DNA from: Linnemannia elongata
Lineage: Eukaryota; Mortierellomycota; Mortierellomycetes; Mortierellales; Mortierellaceae
NCBI GenBank assembly: GCA_036320915.1
Contig: JAXBDG010000006.1
Location: forward strand, 248,001 to 312,000
Length of the DNA stretch: 64,000 nucleotides
Direction of reading: 5' to 3'
Numbering within the stretch: the first letter of the stretch is position 1; each line of letters starts with the position of its first letter. The notes under the pieces are model-generated. The model searched no databases, was not told the DNA's origin, and worked only from the letters and a program-made list of their open reading frames with translations. The position numbers and the translations under genes are program-made. Of this stretch, positions 20,480 through 31,518 are shown one piece after another.

Positions 20480-22663
20480 TTATTTTTTGAAGTAGCTAAA
20501 GAGTTTAGAAGACTTAGTTTTCTTGAGAACGTTTTTATAAAGTAAGTCCTTGCGGAATTGAGCACCTTCGTGTCCTTGACTGGAAGCCTTGATGTACCAG
20601 TCCACCGCTTGTACATAGTCTTGGGGAACGCCATGGCCGTTTTCGTAGATGCGGCCGATGGCGCATTGCGAGTTGGCGTGTCCTTGATTGGCGGCCTTGA
20701 GGTACCAATTCATCGCTTGTGCATAGTCTTGCGGAACGCCTTGGCCGTTGTTGTAGAGAAGGCCGATGCTGTACTGCGAGTAAGCATCTCCTTGATTGGC
20801 GGCCTTGAGGTACCATTCCATCGCTTTTGCATAGTCCTGGGAAACACCTTGACCATCATGGAACAACCCCCCAATCGCGCACTGTGATCCTACATGTCCT
20901 TGGTTGGCGGCCTTGAGGTACCATTCCATCGCTTGTTTGTAGTCTTGCGGAACGCCTTGGCCGTTGCTGTAGAGAAGGCCGATGCTGTACTGCGCATCAC
21001 CATTTCCTTGATTGGCAGCCTTGAGGTACCACTCCATCGCTAGTGCATAGTCTTGGGGAACGACTTCACCATGGTAGTAGAAGAGGCCGATGCTGTACTG
21101 TGAACTTGCATGTCCTTGATTGGCTGCCTTGAGGCGCCATCCCATCGCTTGTGCAGAGTCTTGAGGAACACCTTGACCATGGTCGTACAATTTGTCAATC
21201 TCGCACTGTGATCCTACATGTCCTTGCTGGGCAGCCTTGAGGAACCATTCCATCGCTTGAGCGTAGTCTCGAGGAACACCTTGACCGTAGCGGTAGAAAC
21301 AACCAACGTTGTATTGTGAGACGGTGTGTCCTTGATTGGCGGCCTTAAGGTACCACCCCATCGCCTGTGCATAGTCTTGAGGAACGCCTTCACCGGTGCT
21401 GTAGGAGAGGCCGACGATGTATTGCGAGTCCATGTGTCCTTGATTGGCGGCCTTAAGGTGCCATTCCATCGCTTGTACATAGTCTTGCGGAACACCTAGT
21501 CCATCGCGGTAGAGAAGGCCGATGCTATATTGCGCGTCACCATTTCCTTGATTGGCGGCCTTGAGGAGCCATTCCATCGCCTGTGCATAGTTTTGCGGAA
21601 CACCTCGACCGTAGTTGTAGTAGAGGCCGACGTTGTATTGCGAGTATATATGTCCTTGTTTGGCAGCCATGAGGTACCAATCCATGGCTTCCTGATAGTC
21701 TTGCGCAACTCCCTCTCCATCACTGTACATGTCGCCAAGCGCGACCTGGGCGTCCCTGTCTCCATGACTAGCACTAATGCTCATCCGAACCACATCCTTC
21801 TCCATAGGAACAATGGTGTTTGATCTCTGGGGTGCACGCTGCTGAGCTTCGTTGTTGCTGTGTGGATATGAAAGAACTGGGAGATCCATGACGGCTGGTG
21901 TTCGATCGTCCAACACTGCATGAGGACCTCGAGCTGATGGGAACGCAAGGGGTCTCTCGATGTGAGTGTAGTTTTCCATCGCCGTCTCTACAAGACCATA
22001 GACTGGGTTACGTCGGACAGTGGATGTTGCAGTGGAAGGGGGACTGGATGAAGACGTTGCTTTGGGCGTAGATGTATCAATTGTGGTAATGGGTGTCGAC
22101 GTGATACTGGATACTGGTGTGGCGTTCTGGGGCGCAGCCCCGACCTTTATTGTGCTATCGTCGTTTTGCAGAGGTACTGGCTGCAATGCTAGCTGTTGGA
22201 ACTGGAGAGAGGCGACCCCTTTGTCCATCAATGAGCTATCCACAACTACATCCAAGACGATGTAAGGTACGGCGGCAATCCTGCGAGGCTCGAGGCTAAG
22301 CACGGTTTATTCGTTGCAGTAAGCGATAAATATTAGTCTTTGGTACAGTGCAATTTCACTCTCCTCACTTCTTCTCATGGCCAAGCAGTGTAATGTCACC
22401 CCCTTTTTGTATGCTCACATTCTAAGATCCTTCCCCTTCAGGAACGGAACAACCCTTGTCTTGTTGCGAACTTGAACCACGTTCTTGAATGCCTGCAGGA
22501 TATCGTCCCAAAGCACGACTTCTTTCTGAGTATCAGGGTCGAGTTGAGTGTCGACGTGGTATATCTCGTCTGGAGTAGCGGGGAGAACAGCATTGGGTGC
22601 GAGGTTAGCGTCGACGGAGCGCATTGCCTGTACTTGTTCCTGAGGGTCGTCTTCTTGGGTCAT
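20480..22663 (-). CDS. Sel1-repeat protein 2, 686 aa
   Basis: Exons 22663-22419 and 22295-20480, with a GTGAGC donor and the same Ile-splitting phase as gene 1. The N-terminal domain is closely related (DDPQEQVQAMRSV, LWDDILQAF, RVVPFLKGKDLR, LEPRRIAAVPYIVLDVVVD), as is the linker including the peptide VYGLVETAMENYTHIERPLA. There are 12 Sel1-like repeats; repeat six (CEIDKLYDHG) and the last are degenerate, and the protein ends in a Lys/Ser-rich tail. An adaptor role is inferred from the solenoid. A PIF/Harbinger transposon begins about 150 bp upstream of the start codon, so its promoter may be displaced or altered compared with gene 1. Confidence 0.88.
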
Positions 22664-22819
22664 TTCTTGTAGTGAGGGCGGGGATGGGTGGGGATGGATG
22701 GGTTTGTATGAAGAAGCAGAGACAGAGGAGTCTCTGTGGGCAGCTCTGAGGGAGGTTGTGAAGAAGGGTGGAAAGGAAAAGGGTGTGAAAAATGAGATAG
22801 GTGGTTGAGAAAAATAATA

Positions 22820-23616
22820 GCCCCCGTCAGACATGACCAGATTTTTTTTTGTTTTGGCCATTTCCCTTTCTTGGCAGTTTGGTCGTTTCCTTAAAAGTAA
22901 AATTGGCAAAAACGACCAAAGTCCATAAAAGTAAATTTTAAAAAACGACCACCTGCCTTAAAAGGAAAAAAAAGGCCAAAACGACCAGTCGTATTCAGAC
23001 CTGGGATCGTTTTTTCTATCGGCAATTGCTTCGCTCACAGGCACACAAATGCGATGGGAGAAGTTGCAGTGGATAGAACGGCATCTACGCTTTCTCCTTG
23101 TATTGTTTTCAGGGCGCCAGGCCGGGTAGATCCCACTCGGCAGTCAGAAAACATTATTTTGGACAACAAACAGCCTCTAGCATGACTTTCGTACAATAAT
23201 ATAGCATGCATCGTGCATGCATCCTCTCTATGTATCCTCGTAAAATAATAATAAAAAAAACAAACAAAGCATGGGCGTCGCAAAAAAAGAAAGAAAAAGA
23301 GAGTCGGGAACTGTCTGTCTCTTTCTTCCTCATTACTCTCTACTTTCTACCCCTCCCTCTCTTCTCTCTTCTCTCTTCCTTGCCCCTGTCTTCCTCATTC
23401 TCTTACTCTACTTTCTTAACACCCCCACCAAGGCCCTCTAAACCCTCCATGGAAAAAGACATGACCGCCTCTACCCGTAGGTGTTGCTCCAACGATCGCC
23501 TTATTTATTCTGCAGGGTTAGTTGTCCTCTAGAGAGTTAAAGAGCACAGCAATGCTAATACTGTAAAGTTAGAAGGCGAACCCCTAGCAGTAGCCAAAAC
23601 CCGAGGACGAGCCACA
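22820..23616 (+). repeat. Left long terminal inverted repeat of the PIF/Harbinger element
   Basis: Mirror of 26705-27499. It contains four AAACGACC motifs near the end (one inverted), a CT-rich promoter stretch, a start codon at 23449, a short first exon, the first intron and 28 more codons. It stops exactly after the Thr38 codon of the encoded proteins. Confidence 0.88.
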
Positions 23617-24902
23617 ACGCGCGAGGGAGTCACAACCTTAGACAGCGCGACACAGCTTCTGTTACATGCCATCCTGGATGACGATTCGGATCTGGAAGAC
23701 ATGGCGTTACTAAATTATGCCGCGGCCTACACAACGCGTTATGTCCACAAACCGGTTCCTCGCAGACAGCGCGACAATTATTTTTTCACATCAAAGTTTT
23801 ACACATATTCTTCCGACGAATTCCGCCAACACTTCCGTACAACTCGACACTCCTTTGGAGTTATTGCGAGTTTGATTGAAGACAATGAGGTTTTCCGTAA
23901 CAACTCCAACTTTCGCCAAACACATCCATCCTGGCAATTGGCAGTCGCTCTTCAACGACTCGGACATTATGGAAGCAGAGCTGCTGTACAGATTATTGCA
24001 TCCGACATGGGTATAAGTGTTGGTTCAGTTGTTGAGTTCACAAACAGGGTGATCGAAGCTCTGAATTCCATTGCAAACGAATGGTTACTATGGCCTGAGA
24101 AAGAGGAGAGGGAGGACCATGGACGTGCAATGCGTAAGGAGGGTTTTCCCGGCTGCGTGGGCTTTATAGACGGGACCACCTTACCTCTTTTCAACAAGCC
24201 CGGATATGAGGGGCCCTCATATTTTGATCGAAAAAAAAGGCAAGTATTTGGGGACTGACATACTAAACATTGTAGTCATTTTTTACGGCATTATTTAACT
24301 AACAATTTCTTGATTGATATTTTAGATATTCAGTCAATGCTCAAATCGTCTGCAACATGCATGGCAGGATTATTGCAGTACATACCGGCTGTCCCGGTTC
24401 TGCCGCGGATTCTACCGTTTTTAAGCGGATGAAACATTATCAAGATCCAACAACATTTTTTTCCCCTGGCGAATTTCTTTTGGCGGATTCAGCTTATGGA
24501 GTTTCCCGGTTCTGTGTTCCTCCCTTCAAGAGTCCTGCGGCGAAACATCCTGACAATGCGGCTTTCAACTACTATTTGGCTCATTCTCGCGTCCGGAATG
24601 AACATTGTATTGGCGTGCTTAAGGGACGGTGGCAATCACTGAAGGAGTTGAGGAATCGGCTTCAGAATGATGAGGGTATGGAGAGGATTTGCCATTGGGT
24701 ATTTGCCTGCTGTGTCCTCCATAATATTATGGTTCATATCAACGAGAGGTGGACGGAAGAACCAGAGGAACGCATTACTGTTGGGGAGTCAAACGTCGAC
24801 GATCAAAACATGGATCTTGGTCGTGCTGCTGGGGCCACATTCCGCGAAGCCCTGAAGAAAACAACTCTTGAAACTAACAGAGCTCTAGGGGGTCTTTACT
24901 GA
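23449..24902 (+). CDS. PIF/Harbinger transposase (DDE_Tnp4 type), 437 aa
   Basis: Catalyses excision and insertion of the element. Exons 23449-23480, 23535-24239 and 24326-24902 close in frame. The second intron uses a GC donor in the classical context AG|GCAAGT and restores the family motif RYSVNAQIVCN across the junction. The catalytic triad is visible as D223 (GFIDGT), D300 (LLADSAYG) and E338 (RVRNEHCIGVLKGRW), as in HARBI1-like transposases. An HTH-like region (ALQRLGHYGSRAAVQIIASD) precedes it. The first 38 residues are encoded by the inverted repeat and are identical to those of the second gene. The short first exon and the acceptor at 23533-23534 are inferred; without them the frame is open from 23535. 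Confidence 0.85.
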
Positions 24903-25062
24903 CTGGCATCCATCTGCATTTGATTTTAATTAAAACCTGACTTATTAATACCATTCTTCATTGTATTATAAAGACATGCAAAGTGAATCGTGCAGTTGAG
25001 TCAGTGTAGAATGAGAAGAAGAAAGAGAAGATATAGTATTTAAAAAAATGACAAAGTGGTAA

Positions 25063-26872
25063 CTAGGACTGATTTAAGGCGGCACCAGGAACAGCGGATG
25101 AAATGCTTTGGTCATACGCGGCAAGTACTGCTGGCAGGGAATCCACCGGTACTTTCCCCCCTGCAATAAGGTTTTCCATAAGTAATCTTTTCTCTTTCAT
25201 AATGAATTCCTTATGCTCCATCCTCATTTTCTCCCGCTCATGCTGCAGTTTCTCCTGCTCGAGTTTCAGTCGCTCTTGTTCAAGTTCTTGTTGCTGTTTC
25301 TGTCGTTTCTGTTCGATCTCCTGCTCGCGTGTTAGACGGTCATGCTCGGCCTGCAATCGACCCGCTTCCATCTCTCTTTCATGCTTCAACTTTGCCTCTT
25401 GTAACTTGAAGTTCGCTAGAGGATAACGGAGCGTATGGTTAGAACGAGATTCGACAGAGAAAACAGAGGAGAGAAAAAAAAGAACGTGCGGATACGATGT
25501 TACCTTCAGCCTTAGCATTCATTAGGATCTCTGGAGACATTAGGCCGTCAGGTTTTCCGGGTGGACTATGGTTGTGCAAGTTGGCGATAGATTGTTGTCG
25601 CGGGTTCTCAATGACGCGCCTAGAACCTCCCTTGGATACGGTAGACCGATCACCCGAGAGTAACCTCTTTGCTGAACTGTTGGATTTCATGGTAACGTCA
25701 GACTCAGACAGTAAAGGCCGTGAAGGCCTAATCTCGGTAAAAGCATCTCCTTGAAAGGGCAAGGTTTGCTGGGACTTTTGCACTTGCTCTTCTCGGGCTT
25801 CATTGTACTCTGCTTCCTCCTCGCTCTCAATCTCCCGGCCCTCTTCAAGATCTAGGTCCTCTCCATACTCTTCATAGTCCAGGCCCTCTCCATGTTCCTG
25901 GCTGTCTCCATGTTGTTGGTTCACACCATTTTTCTGGACACGTTGAACTCCTACGGCCTCGCTGTGCTGATTGAAATTCAGAATCACCATCGCCGCTCCT
26001 CCGTCTTTACCGTTCTTAGCGCTCGAACTACTCACGACGTAGTTTTTTTTCCTGGATGAAAACAAAACTCCACCGCCCACCCCTGTACTCATCTCTCCAT
26101 GGGGTTCTTTGTGCGGACTGGTCCCAAACAATTTATCCATCCGGAAGAAAAAGGGACATTTTGCCGCCTGCTCTTCATCATAATTTTCAGCGCCGCCATC
26201 TTCCGACACGCCAGCTCCTGTTTTCTTGGCCGCTGCTGCAGTTGTGAAGTAAAGCTGCTTGTAGCGACCCATGCGCTTTCGCACATTTTCCCCTACCAAA
26301 GTCAACTTCGTCCTTTCATTGACATACACGGCTGCGTTCGTCCATCCTTGCTCCTTAGATATCACCAGGCCAACAGGAGTTTTGTCCGGATAACCATAAA
26401 CAGACCAGCGGTTTCTGTTGATCTCCATCCAGCCAATAATACATTCGCGAAAGGGGATATCGAGTTCCTCATCTTGCTCCTGGGGGGTTGCCTCCGTTGT
26501 GGATGGGGTGAAAAATTTGAAGATAGGGCCAGCATCTGAGGATTCAGTAATTGCCTTTCCACCTATTGAGATTAACACAAAAATTTGATCAGCTTTCATA
26601 AAAGCGAGATGCAATCAATACTTACTTGTATCAACACATACTTTACCTCTACCACGGCCACGGCCACGACCACGACCGCGGCCCGAAGGATTGTTTCCTT
26701 TGGCTGTGGCTCGTCCTCGGGTTTTGGCTACTGCTAGGGGTTCGCCTTCTAACTTTACAGTATTAGCATTGCTGTGCTCTTTAACTCTCTAGAGGACAAC
26801 TAACCCTGCAGAATAAATAAGGCGATCGTTGGAGCAACACCTACGGGTAGAGGCGGTCATGTCTTTTTCCAT
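25063..26872 (-). CDS. Second gene of the PIF/Harbinger element, RGR-rich and coiled-coil protein, 534 aa
   Basis: Exons 26872-26841, 26786-26626, 26562-25504 and 25415-25063. Residues 1-38 are the same as in the transposase because both come from the inverted repeat. Next is an Arg-Gly tract (GRGRGRGRGRGRGK), an AT-hook-like or nucleic-acid-binding stretch. A Trp-spaced region follows (GWMEINRNRW, EQGWTNAAVYVNER, MGRYKQLYF), which sits where PIF/Harbinger elements usually carry a Myb/SANT-like DNA-binding protein, then an acidic linker. A long C-terminal coiled coil rich in Glu, Gln and Lys (about the last 110 residues) could allow oligomerisation. Its expected job is to bring the transposase to the nucleus and the element ends; I infer this from family context, and the Myb assignment is tentative. 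Confidence 0.75.
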
Positions 26873-27499
26873 GGAGGGTTTAGAGGGCCTTGGTGGGGGT
26901 GTTAAGAAAGTAGAGTAAGAGAATGAGGAAGACAGGGGCAAGGAAGAGAGAAGAGAGAAGAGGGAGGGGTAGAAAGTAGAGAGTAATGAGGAAGAAAGAG
27001 ACAGACAGTTCCCGACTCTCTTTTTCTTTCTTTTTTTGCGACGCCCATGCTTTGTTTGTTTTTTTTATTATTATTTTACGAGGATACATAGAGAGGATGC
27101 ATGCACGATGCATGCTATATTATTGTACGAAAGTCATGCTAGAGGCTGTTTGTTGTCCAAAATAATGTTTTCTGACTGCCGAGTGGGATCTACCCGGCCT
27201 GGCGCCCTGAAAACAATACAAGGAGAAAGCGTAGATGCCGTTCTATCCACTGCAACTTCTCCCATCGCATTTGTGTGCCTGTGAGCGAAGCAATTGCCGA
27301 TAGAAAAAACGATCCCAGGTCTGAATACGACTGGTCGTTTTGGCCTTTTTTTTCCTTTTAAGGCAGGTGGTCGTTTTTTAAAATTTACTTTTATGGACTT
27401 TGGTCGTTTTTGCCAATTTTACTTTTAAGGAAACGACCAAACTGCCAAGAAAGGGAAATGGCCAAAACAAAAAAAAATCTGGTCATGTCTGACGGGGGC
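26705..27499 (-). repeat. Right long terminal inverted repeat of the PIF/Harbinger element
   Basis: Mirror of 22820-23616, shorter by 2 bp in a CT run. It carries the promoter and first 38 codons of the second gene. The four AAACGACC-type motifs lie at 27333-27438. Confidence 0.88.
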
Positions 27500-27934
27500 T
27501 AATGAAAAAGCGAGACGAAGGAAAAGAGGATGAAAAGAAAAAGGAGGGGAAAGGAGAGGATGACCAAACTGGGAAGAAAGGGGAGGATGGAGAGAAAGAA
27601 AAATTATTCCCGACATACAATCGTCCCATTGTGTTACCATGGGAAGAGCGGAGAGTAGCAAGCCACAAACCAAAAAAAAGGCATTTTGAGAAAACATCTT
27701 TCTCTCAACGCGTGAAAATGGAGCATACTTTGCGTCGGCTCGTTTGACCATATGGTTGTTTTTCCTTTGACGCTCATGGAGGAAGATAATAGTTAAGACC
27801 TTAGGATGCAAAGATCATCCGTAGGGTTTCTTTCTAACTTTCTAGATTCATTGTTACTCTGCCGTTATTGCTAATGTTCGTTGCCCTTACCTTCTTGTAT
27901 CCTGCCTCCATCGCTATGGTTGTCTCCTTTTTTT

Positions 27935-28279
27935 TCCACCAATACTACAAGCACAAACGCATTAACAGCTAAAAAGGTTTGTGTTAATCTAATCAATTAT
28001 ATTTATCAATCGTCCCACCCACCACTACCACCTCCTCCTCTCCTTATCACAGGATATTCCCAGGACTGTACAAATTCACCTGGAGCAACTCTTCATCACT
28101 TACCGATGTCTTTGGTGCACCAAGGTGACACCAGAGTCGCTTGTAGACCTCGTCGACCACTACAGTCATTCGCCTCCTCAATGGTGAATCACCGGTGATG
28201 TCCAGAACTTCCCTAATTTCGCAAAGGTGTTCAAGTTTAAGACGAATGCGCCTATGAACCTTAAAAAGAAGTCCGAGGA
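27935..28279 (+). pseudogene. M13 metallopeptidase relic 2 (3' exons only)
   Basis: Better preserved than relic 1. TNTTSTNALTAKK at about 27940-27977 matches TNTTEKAFAEKAQ of the intact gene and ends at a donor-like GTTTGTG. After a CACAG acceptor (28052) come IFPGLYKFT, then QLFITYRCLWCTKVTPESLV against QLFFISYARVWCSKERPEYL, HSPPQW followed by a TGA, and VQNFPNFAKVFKFK against VQNSPEFASAFQCK. A frameshift, the stop and loss of the zinc-site exons make it non-functional. It lies on the far side of the transposon from Sel1 gene 2; without the insertion it would be about 0.6 kb upstream of that gene, as relic 1 is from gene 1. Confidence 0.8.
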
Positions 28280-28518
28280 GAAAAAAACACAGACGAGGAG
28301 GGGCATTGGAAGTAGACGTATAAAAAGACACTAATGCACATCCCCTCATTGAGTAACAATCTTCGCCCACAGATGAAATAAGTATACGAGTGATAAACCT
28401 GCGCCCGAATGATCAGTAATGAGTGATGAAGCTGTTGATCCGTTCCACCCTTGGACGTAACGTCAATGAAATCGTCATGTTTTTTTTGTTTTTTTTTTTA
28501 CTCTACAATTTTTTTTCT

Positions 28519-30181
28519 TTATTTTAAAGCGACACCCTTTTTCTTCAGGGCCTCCAATTCTCTCTTGGCGCCGTTATGTTTTCGGTCGGCGGCCTTGAAG
28601 AACCACTCGGCGGCCTTTGCAAAATCCTGAGGAACACCTTGGCCGTTGATATAAAGTAGGCCGATGTTGTATTGAGCGGCGTCATTCTCTTGCTCGGCGG
28701 ACTTGACGTACCAGTCCATGGCTTGTGCAAAGTCCTGGGGAACACCTCGACCGTGGTAATAAAGAACGCCGATGCTGTTTTGAGCAAAAGCATAACCTTG
28801 ATTGGCGGCCTTGAGGTACCACTCCATCGCTAGTGCATAATCTTGGGGGATACCTTGGCCGTTGTCGTAGAGAAGACCGATGCTGAATTGTGAGGAGGCA
28901 TCTCCTTGCTGGGCGGCCTTGAGAAACCACTCCATCGCTTGTTTATAGTCCAGAGGCACACCTTGTCCATGCTTGTAGGAGACGCCGACGTTGTATTGTG
29001 AGTCGGTGTGTCCTTGTTCGGCGGCCATGAGGTACCATTCCATCGCTTGTGCATAGTCTTGGAGAACACCTCGACCGTAGTGGTAAAGAAGGCCAATGCT
29101 GTTTTGAGAACTGGCATGTCCCTGTTCTGCGGCCTTGATGTACCAATCCATGGCTATTAAGTGGTTCTGTGGAACACCGAATCCTTTATCGTGGAGGGCG
29201 CCTACTCTCTGCTGTCCAGCTGCGTCTCCTTGCTCGACGGCCATAAAGTACCAGTTCATGGCGGCCTGGTAGTCTTGCTGAACACCCTTGCCATCCCTAT
29301 ACATGTCGCCAAGCGTGACCTGGGCGATCTTGTTTCCCAGCATGGCACAGATGCTTGTCTGAACCACATCCATCTCCACAGGTACATCGGTTGTTGCGAT
29401 TTGAGGTCTTCGTAGTTGATATCTGTTGTCATGGTCAAGAGGAGGAGTGGTTGAAGGATCCTTGACGGTGCATGTTTGATCGTCCAACACTGCTTGCAGT
29501 CGTCGGGCTGACGGGAACGCATGGGGTCTGTCGATGTGATTGTAGTTTTCTAATGCTGTCTCCACAAGACCGTAGACTGGACTTCGTCTGATAGGGGACG
29601 TGGTGTTGGAGGTGTAGCTATCTTGGGAAACAACAACCTTCCTGTCGGTGTTCTCACCCTCTGGCAGCAAACCTAACACTGTCCCTTCCGACACACTAGT
29701 CGGTGATGAGCCCCCCTTGCTGCATACAACTACATCCAACACAGTGTCCACCGCCATTGCAATCCTGTGAGGCTCGAGGCTATGTAAGCATTGGTTCAAT
29801 AATTACAAGAAAGCGGAAATGATATGAGTCATGCAGGTGATTTTTTTTTGACCCCTTTCCTCTTTTCAGTCTTTTTTTCCTTCATCTTTCTTACATGTAG
29901 TTTGGCATCTTGGCATACGTCGTCCACACTTACATTCGGAGGTCCTTCCCTTTCAGAAAGGGAACTATCTTGGCCTTGTGGCGAACTTGTACTGCGCCGT
30001 CAAACGCCTGGAGGATATCATCCCACAACACTACCGGCTTTTGGGTCTCGGGGTCGGGATGGCACTCGACATAAAAAATCTCGTCGGGGTGTGGTGGTAG
30101 GATAGAGGAAGGTGCGAGATGCTTTTCGACAGAGCGGATTGCTTGTACGAGTTCATGAGGCTGGAGGTTTTCTTGGAGCAT
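28519..30181 (-). CDS. Sel1-repeat protein 3, 502 aa
   Basis: Exons 30181-29934 and 29779-28519 (GTAAGT donor, ACATAG acceptor, same phase as genes 1 and 2). The shared N-terminal domain is present but the most diverged (QPHELVQAIRSVEKHL, LWDDILQAFDGAVQV, KIVPFLKGKDLR, LEPHRIAMAVDTVLDVVV). There are eight Sel1-like repeats, the last decayed into a Lys/Glu-rich end. The frame is open upstream of 30181, but the ATG at 30181 aligns with the starts of genes 1 and 2, so I chose it. An adaptor role is inferred as for the other two. The differing repeat number (15, 12, 8) is typical of repeat gain and loss after duplication. Confidence 0.87.
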
Positions 30182-30881
30182 GTTTTTGAAGGATCCTGAC
30201 TGTGTGTTTTGGAATGGTGGGTGCGTGCGTTCAGAGGAGACGATGCAGAGTGTGTTGTGATGAGAGTAGAGGCTGATGAGTGAGAAAGAAGAGAAAAGAG
30301 AGGAAGTGAGGAAGTAAAAAGAATACAACCCCTCGGGAGAGCGTAGAGAAGGACAGAAAAAAAAATAAGACCTTCGCCAAAGAGCTCATGATAGTGTGGC
30401 TGGATGGACCATGGAAGGCTTCTTGTAACAAACAACAAAGACGTCTTGGCCCCTTATTTTTGCAAGCATGCAAAAATGGCTATCCAAAATAAAAAAAAAG
30501 ACTGTATGCCCCTCATTGAAAAGAACAATCTAATTTTAACATCGCACCGGTAGAAAGATGAACACCCTTTCATAGGGTGGTATTTTCTTTCGAGAGTGGC
30601 AAAGCAGAGGAGAAGTGGAGGGATGTGTATGGACGGTTAAGGAATAAGTGAGTGAGCTGGAGCTGGAGATGGTTTCTGATACAACTTCATCGACATGTCT
30701 GACACCTCGTTTATTATTTGAAGGAAAAAGAAGGAAGGAGGGTACGATCGACAGAAAAAGAGATGAAAGAAAAAAAATTACTAACGGCAGCAAAAGGGGG
30801 AGATATCAACAAAACAGGGGGACAGCACACGACAAGCCAGCCGCGCATGCGCTCCAATCGTAAATGGTAGAATTAGTAACT
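30182..30881. other. Spacer between the deacetylase 3' end and Sel1 gene 3
   Basis: Contains the 5' flank of Sel1 gene 3 and the 3' flank of the deacetylase gene. No additional gene is supported. Confidence 0.6.
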
Positions 30882-31478
30882 CTAGTTGATATACCAGTTA
30901 CTCTTAGGATCCCCCAAACACTCACCCACAGTAACAACCTTATACCCCTTCACCAACGCCAAATCAATGGCCATCGGGGCAACCTGCAAAGCTGTGACCT
31001 GGTTCACCTCATGCTGCAAGACAATATGTCCCGGTTGTCCGAGTGTCTCGGTGTTGTTGAAAAGTTGTTCGTATAACTTGTAGCTCGCGCTGAAGTCGTC
31101 GGGATCTAGGTGTTTTGTTATTTACATTCCAAAAATATGATAAAATATTGTAGAGGTGTGAGAGTGTACTCTAGCACAATGAGGCAATTATTTTTTTTTG
31201 GCTTGCGCTTCAGTCATTGATAGATAAACTTACGAGCCCAGTCCATGGTGTCCTGAGACCACAAGACTGCAGTATAGTTCCGCTGACCCAAAAGATCAAG
31301 AACCGGCTGGTTCAAGGCCGCAAACGGTGGGCGCACGTACGTGGGGCGCACACCAATAATCTTCCTAAACGCATCCTCCACTGTACCAAGAATAAAGGTA
31401 AAGAAAAGTTCTCCGTATCAGTTCAGAACCCATTGCATTGTGCACTCCGAATACCAAACTCACCAACGCTACAAAACC

Positions 31479-31518
<40 letters not shown>

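Larger units (their letters stand above)
22818..27501. mobile_element. PIF/Harbinger-type DNA transposon with long inverted repeats, about 4.7 kb
   Basis: Two convergent genes, a DDE_Tnp4-type transposase and a second DNA-binding-type protein, lie between ~0.8-kb terminal inverted repeats beginning GCCCCCGTCAGACATGACCA. TAAT occurs at both borders (22815-22818 and 27500-27503). A 3-bp TAA duplication, as PIF/Harbinger elements make, fits if the left end carries two extra bases; the exact junction is ambiguous. The flanks match an uninterrupted paralogous site near 19040, which confirms insertion. The two repeats differ by only a 2-bp indel near 23360 as far as I compared, and both genes are open, so the copy is young and possibly active. 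Confidence 0.88.
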
